Positions 60,721 to 64,000 of a DNA stretch of 64,000 nt are shown one piece after another. This DNA is from Dickeya dianthicola NCPPB 453 (GTDB taxonomy: Bacteria; Pseudomonadota; Gammaproteobacteria; Enterobacterales; Enterobacteriaceae), in assembly GCF_000365305.1 (NCBI RefSeq), contig NZ_CM001841.1, positions 2,182,670-2,246,669 on the forward strand, written 5' to 3'. The notes beneath the pieces were generated by a model, which had not been told where the DNA came from, made no database searches, and worked only from the letters and a program-made list of their open reading frames with translations. Position 1 is the stretch's first letter; the number at the start of each line of letters is the position of its first letter. A program made the translations under genes and the position numbers.

Positions 60721-61036
60721 ATACATATCCTTATGTACAAAAACAATCACAACAAACCAACAGCAATTTCGATCATAGTACTTAAATAATTCAACGACAA
60801 ACACTGATCAAGATCACAAAAAAGAAAGAGATATTTCAAACAAAACAAATTCCGGTTGTGTGTATAGGTATTAGTTATAACTGACACCGGCAGTCAGTGC
60901 CATTCACCCCTTCTTTTTTATATACGCCTGAATACCGCTTTACCGTCAGGAACTGGTCTGCAAAAAGCACCGTTTCCACTGACTGACGTGTTCGGGATAA
61001 AACCCCCTCCAGCGTCATCCGCCGGCATCAGGCTAA
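60721..61036. promoter_or_regulatory. Promoter region of the AfsA operon and insertion border
   Basis: On the minus strand a sigma-70-like promoter is visible: TTGTCG (60795-60800), a 17-nt spacer, TATGAT (60772-60777). Just upstream is TGTGATCTTGATCAGT (60803-60818), close to a CRP site. Beyond about 60900 the base composition changes to the GC-rich host type and no gene is seen until the PTS remnant. Confidence 0.5.
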
Positions 61037-61795
61037 ATGGTATCGTCGTCGCTTTCCCGCCTGATTACCGGTACGTTTCTGTCTTTTATCGGTTTCACCA
61101 TGATAAAAATCGGCGGCAGTATTCTGATGAAAGTGCTGACCGCCTTCAGTTCACTGTTTTCTCACGCCTTCAACATTGTCGGCGTGGTACCCAGCAATGA
61201 AGCCATCATGGCGGCGACCATTGACAATGGTTGGCGCAACCGCCGCACCAAGGACGCCATGACGATGGTGTATCGCGCTGCGGATAAAAACGTGGTGATT
61301 TTTATTCTGGAACAGTCTGCCACCTTCGCCTGCGGACTTTATCTGGCCAAGGCTGGCGTAAACCTGTTCACGGCTGAAATCGTGCCGGCGTTCAAGGGGT
61401 TCGCTAACGTGTTCGACCCCGGCGCTATTCCAGCGGTCGATGTGATGGTGTTATTTACCAAGGCGCCCAACGCCACGCTGATAGGCTTTCTGATCAGTTT
61501 CTCGGTGGAGCTGGTGTGCATTCTGCTGTTCCCGCTGGTTGGGCTGCCGATTATCGTGCCCGGCATCATGGCCAGTTTTATCACCGGCGGCGCGGCGGCC
61601 ATTTTCGGTAACGCCACCGGCGGCGTGCGCGGCGCGGTGATCGCCAGCAGTCTGAATGGCCTGATGCTGTGCGTACTGCCGGCGCTGACATTGCCGCTGT
61701 TTTCACATCTTGGCGCGCAGGGCGTCACGTTCGCCGACCCGGATTTCACGCTACCGTCGCTGATTCTGGATCGTCTGCTGCGCTGGTTTAACTGA
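61037..61795 (+). pseudogene. Degraded UlaA-like PTS IIC gene
   Basis: 252 codons related to UlaA/SgaT ascorbate-type PTS permeases (normally about 465). The start resembles UlaA from about residue 33 (IGFTMIKIGGSIL, MAATID), then jumps to the C-terminal part (AGVNLFTAEIVPAFKGFAN, GLPIIVPGIMASFITGG, IFGNATGGVRGA). So the first 30 residues and about 130 internal residues are missing. It has no convincing ribosome site. The neighbouring operon may have arrived at its 5-prime side. Confidence 0.7.
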
Positions 61796-61821
61796 CGCAT
61801 CGTTCAGCCCATCCCAAACAA

Positions 61822-61848
61822 AACGGCAGGCCATCAGGGCCTGCCGTT
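61822..61848. terminator. Terminator between the PTS remnant and the chemoreceptor
   Basis: Perfect 11-bp stem AACGGCAGGCC/GGCCTGCCGTT with a 5-nt loop, in the convergent gap. It can serve both strands. Confidence 0.8.
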
Positions 61849-61890
61849 GTTCTCTGCTATACCGAATGCGCCTATACCGAATGCGCCGAC

Positions 61891-63912
61891 TCAGAACGTC
61901 GTCCAGTTATCTGCGGACGAACGGCCTGAACGACCGGCGGGTAACGCGGCGGTACGGGTGCCATTATCCGTCGCTCTCGCGTGGCTATCCGTCGCTCGCA
62001 CGTGGCTATCCGTCATTCCCGCGTTGCTAGCCGCCATGCGTGAGCGGGCGGCGAGTGCCGGGGCGTGACCGGGCTGCGCTGGCTCATCCTGTGACGACAG
62101 GCGGAAGACCGACACCAGCCGCGACAGCTGTGCCGCCTCGTCCTCCAGCGAATTCGACGCCGCGGATGATTCGTGTACCATTGAGGCATTCTGCTGAATG
62201 GTCGTGTCCATTTCCGATACCGCCGCGCCTATTTGCGCAATGCCGCGGCTTTGTTCATCCGACGCCGAGGCGATTTCGCCCATGATGTCGTGTACCCGCT
62301 TGACGGATGCCATAATGTCATCCATCGCGCTCCCCGCATCCGACACCAGCACCGTCCCGGTATTGACCCGGGTCACCGATTCCGAAATCAACCCTTCAAT
62401 CTCTTTGGCCGCCTGAGAGCTGCGCTGCGCCAGATTGCGCACCTCGCCGGCCACCACCGCGAAACCGCGCCCCTGTTCCCCGGCGCGCGCCGCTTCCACC
62501 GCGGCATTCAGCGCCAGAATATTGGTCTGGAACGCAATGCTGTTGATGACGGTGGTAATATCGGAAATCTTCTTCGAACTGCCGGAAATGTCATCCATAG
62601 TCTGGATAACCTTGTGGATGATCTCACCGCCCCGATTGGCGTTACCGGAAGCCTGCTCGGAAATCTGGCTGGCGTGGCGGGCATTGTCGGCGTTGTTTTT
62701 CACCGTAGCGGTCAACTGTTCCATGCTGGCGGCAGTTTCCACGATCGCCGACGACTGCTGTTCGGTACGCGAAGACAGGTCGTTGTTGCCGGCAGCGATA
62801 TCCGAAGAAGCTTTCGCCACGCTGTAGACGCTGTGCCGAATATCAGCGATCAGCTGACGCAATTTTTCCGTCATCGACATCATCGCCAGCGTCAATTGTC
62901 CCAGCTCATCATGACGTTCCACCACCACGCTGGCCGACAGATCGCCGCCGGCGATCCTCTCCGCCAGTTTCAGGTTGGCGATAACCGGTCGGGTAATCTG
63001 GCGAGTGACCGACCAGGCAATGAATAGCCCCAGCACCGCGGCGGCAATACCGGAAATAATCGTCTGGAACACCGAGTTATTGATAATATCGTTGTTACGG
63101 GCGCCGATTTTTTTGAGAATCCCATCGATGTCGCTAATCAGCTTGTCCCCGGTCGCTCTTAGCGCGGAATCAGTCGTTCTCAACTGATTAACCTTGTCGT
63201 TATATTTTACGCCGCTCTGGTTATAACGCTCGATTCGGCTACCGAGTTCACCGACGCTGTTTTTAGCCTCCGCAGGAAGCAATCCATTCAGGCTGTCGAA
63301 GGATTTTTTCGCCTGATCATAAACGCCCTGCATCGATTTAAACGCCGCATCGCTGCCTTCTTTTTGCAACAAATGCACGTTATCCACTAGCTGTGCATAG
63401 AACACAGTAGTCTGATGGTATTGACGTAACAGATTGATATCGTTTGAACTGGCGTAAAGCACATCGCTCAGGGCTTCTTTCTGGTCAAGCGCGGCGATCT
63501 CTTTGGTGACATCGTTCATGCCGTCAACACTGTTTTTGACGCGATCGATATTTTTGGCGTATTCCGTAAAGTCCTGCGCCACATTGCTGAAATCGCTCTG
63601 ATACGTTGCATCCCAGCGCAGTGCGTTGGCTTTTTCATTTAGCTGACGAGCCTGTTCAAGGTATTTGTTCAGGTTGTTGAGGTTGTCATTATTGAGCGTA
63701 TACGTGAATTTAATCCGGGCGATTCGGGTAAGATCGATAAAGTTTCCCATTTCATTCATGATAGAACTTTTAACATACAGGTCCTGAATCATGAAAAAAC
63801 GAACCGAGCTGAAGGCCGACGCCAGAACAACCAGCAGCAACACCAGGCCAAACCCGCCATACATTTTGTGAGAGATCTTTAAATTTCGCACATAATTCCC
63901 AAACACACTCAT
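61891..63912 (-). CDS. Methyl-accepting chemotaxis protein with C-terminal tether
   Basis: 673-residue chemoreceptor. TM1 (about 15-37), a periplasmic helical sensor of about 245 residues (length typical of helical-bimodular/4-helix types), TM2 (about 286-306), HAMP (about 307-360, with [20 protein letters not shown]) and a signalling domain with the hairpin tip [20 protein letters not shown] are all present. The last five residues, NWTTF, match the CheR/CheB-binding pentapeptide (NWETF in Tar/Tsr). Just before it is a flexible linker with three heptads ([21 protein letters not shown]). The ligand is unknown. Confidence 0.93.
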   Translation of the reverse strand: MSVFGNYVRNLKISHKMYGGFGLVLLLVVLASAFSSVRFFMIQDLYVKSSIMNEMGNFIDLTRIARIKFTYTLNNDNLNNLNKYLEQARQLNEKANALRWDATYQSDFSNVAQDFTEYAKNIDRVKNSVDGMNDVTKEIAALDQKEALSDVLYASSNDINLLRQYHQTTVFYAQLVDNVHLLQKEGSDAAFKSMQGVYDQAKKSFDSLNGLLPAEAKNSVGELGSRIERYNQSGVKYNDKVNQLRTTDSALRATGDKLISDIDGILKKIGARNNDIINNSVFQTIISGIAAAVLGLFIAWSVTRQITRPVIANLKLAERIAGGDLSASVVVERHDELGQLTLAMMSMTEKLRQLIADIRHSVYSVAKASSDIAAGNNDLSSRTEQQSSAIVETAASMEQLTATVKNNADNARHASQISEQASGNANRGGEIIHKVIQTMDDISGSSKKISDITTVINSIAFQTNILALNAAVEAARAGEQGRGFAVVAGEVRNLAQRSSQAAKEIEGLISESVTRVNTGTVLVSDAGSAMDDIMASVKRVHDIMGEIASASDEQSRGIAQIGAAVSEMDTTIQQNASMVHESSAASNSLEDEAAQLSRLVSVFRLSSQDEPAQPGHAPALAARSRMAASNAGMTDSHVRATDSHARATDNGTRTAALPAGRSGRSSADNWTTF
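61957..62020 (-). repeat. Imperfect 21-nt tandem repeats in the chemoreceptor linker
   Basis: About three copies of a 21-nt unit built on GGCTATCCGTC encode the heptads [14 protein letters not shown] and TDNGTRT. They lie between the signalling domain and the C-terminal pentapeptide, so copy number would change tether length without shifting frame. Confidence 0.65.
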
Positions 63913-63968
63913 CCTTGCTTCTCCGACTGGGTGGAATGCGCCGTGACAAAGGCGGCCGATATTTTTAC

Positions 63969-63994
63969 TTATCGGAAGATAATGGTTTTTTTTA
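63969..63994 (-). promoter_or_regulatory. Sigma-28 (FliA) type promoter of the chemoreceptor
   Basis: On the minus strand TAAAAAAA, a 10-11 nt spacer and TCCGATAA resemble the FliA consensus (TAAAGTTT-N11-GCCGATAA). It lies about 60 nt upstream of the start codon, as expected for a motility-class gene. Confidence 0.6.
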
Positions 63995-64000
63995 GCAAAA

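Overview
The window is the replication-terminus region of an enterobacterial chromosome, almost certainly a soft-rot Dickeya (formerly Erwinia chrysanthemi). Three things point there: the secreted metalloprotease locus in its typical order (prtG remnant, inh, prtD, prtE, prtF, prtB, prtC, prtA), a secreted expansin for plant cell walls, and core genes in Enterobacterales order (ydgA-manA-fumC-tus, ynfM/ynfL, mlc, bioD2, ynfB, ydfG). No rRNA, tRNA, CRISPR array or intact insertion sequence was seen.

Layout. 1-14 kb: housekeeping genes, tus with a Ter site just before its start codon, and a glucosylglycerate pair (gpgS-gpgP). 14-20 kb: accessory DNA around an almost perfect dif site (15617-15644), with a RES/Xre toxin-antitoxin pair, an AT-rich acyltransferase, a broken tehA, an expansin and a regulator fragment. 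20-33 kb: kup, a second Ter site, then the protease locus, in which prtA is frameshifted and prtG is reduced to its two ends. The two Ter sites (5384-5404 and 22349-22369) face opposite ways with dif between them, so the window holds a compact fork trap of about 17 kb. 33-41 kb: qorB and the srfABC operon (membrane protein, Hsp70/actin-like ATPase, GTPase). 41-46 kb: a small oxidoreductase cassette (GMC flavoenzyme, its small subunit, and a ferritin-like/NTF2-like fusion). 46-53 kb: an ABC importer operon ending in a glycerophosphodiesterase and an inositol-monophosphatase-family enzyme, with a divergent ROK regulator. 53-55 kb: LysR/padC for phenolic acid detoxification.

55-61 kb holds the most unusual part. 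It is a very AT-rich five-gene operon with tightly packed or overlapping genes: an AfsA-type butenolide synthase homologue, a degenerate SDR, an ICMT-like membrane methyltransferase, a PEP-synthase-like phosphotransferase and a UbiA-like membrane prenyltransferase. It lies beside a degraded ulaA-like PTS gene and looks horizontally acquired. I infer that it makes a lipophilic butenolide or gamma-butyrolactone product that may keep a phosphate, which would be unexpected in an enterobacterium. The window ends with a chemoreceptor carrying a C-terminal CheR/CheB tether and a sigma-28-like promoter.

The overall picture is a terminus-proximal accessory zone of a plant pathogen, rich in niche genes (wall loosening, proteases, phenolic detoxification, phosphodiester scavenging, a possible specialised metabolite) and in gene decay (prtA, prtG, tehA, a TetR-family gene, ulaA-like).
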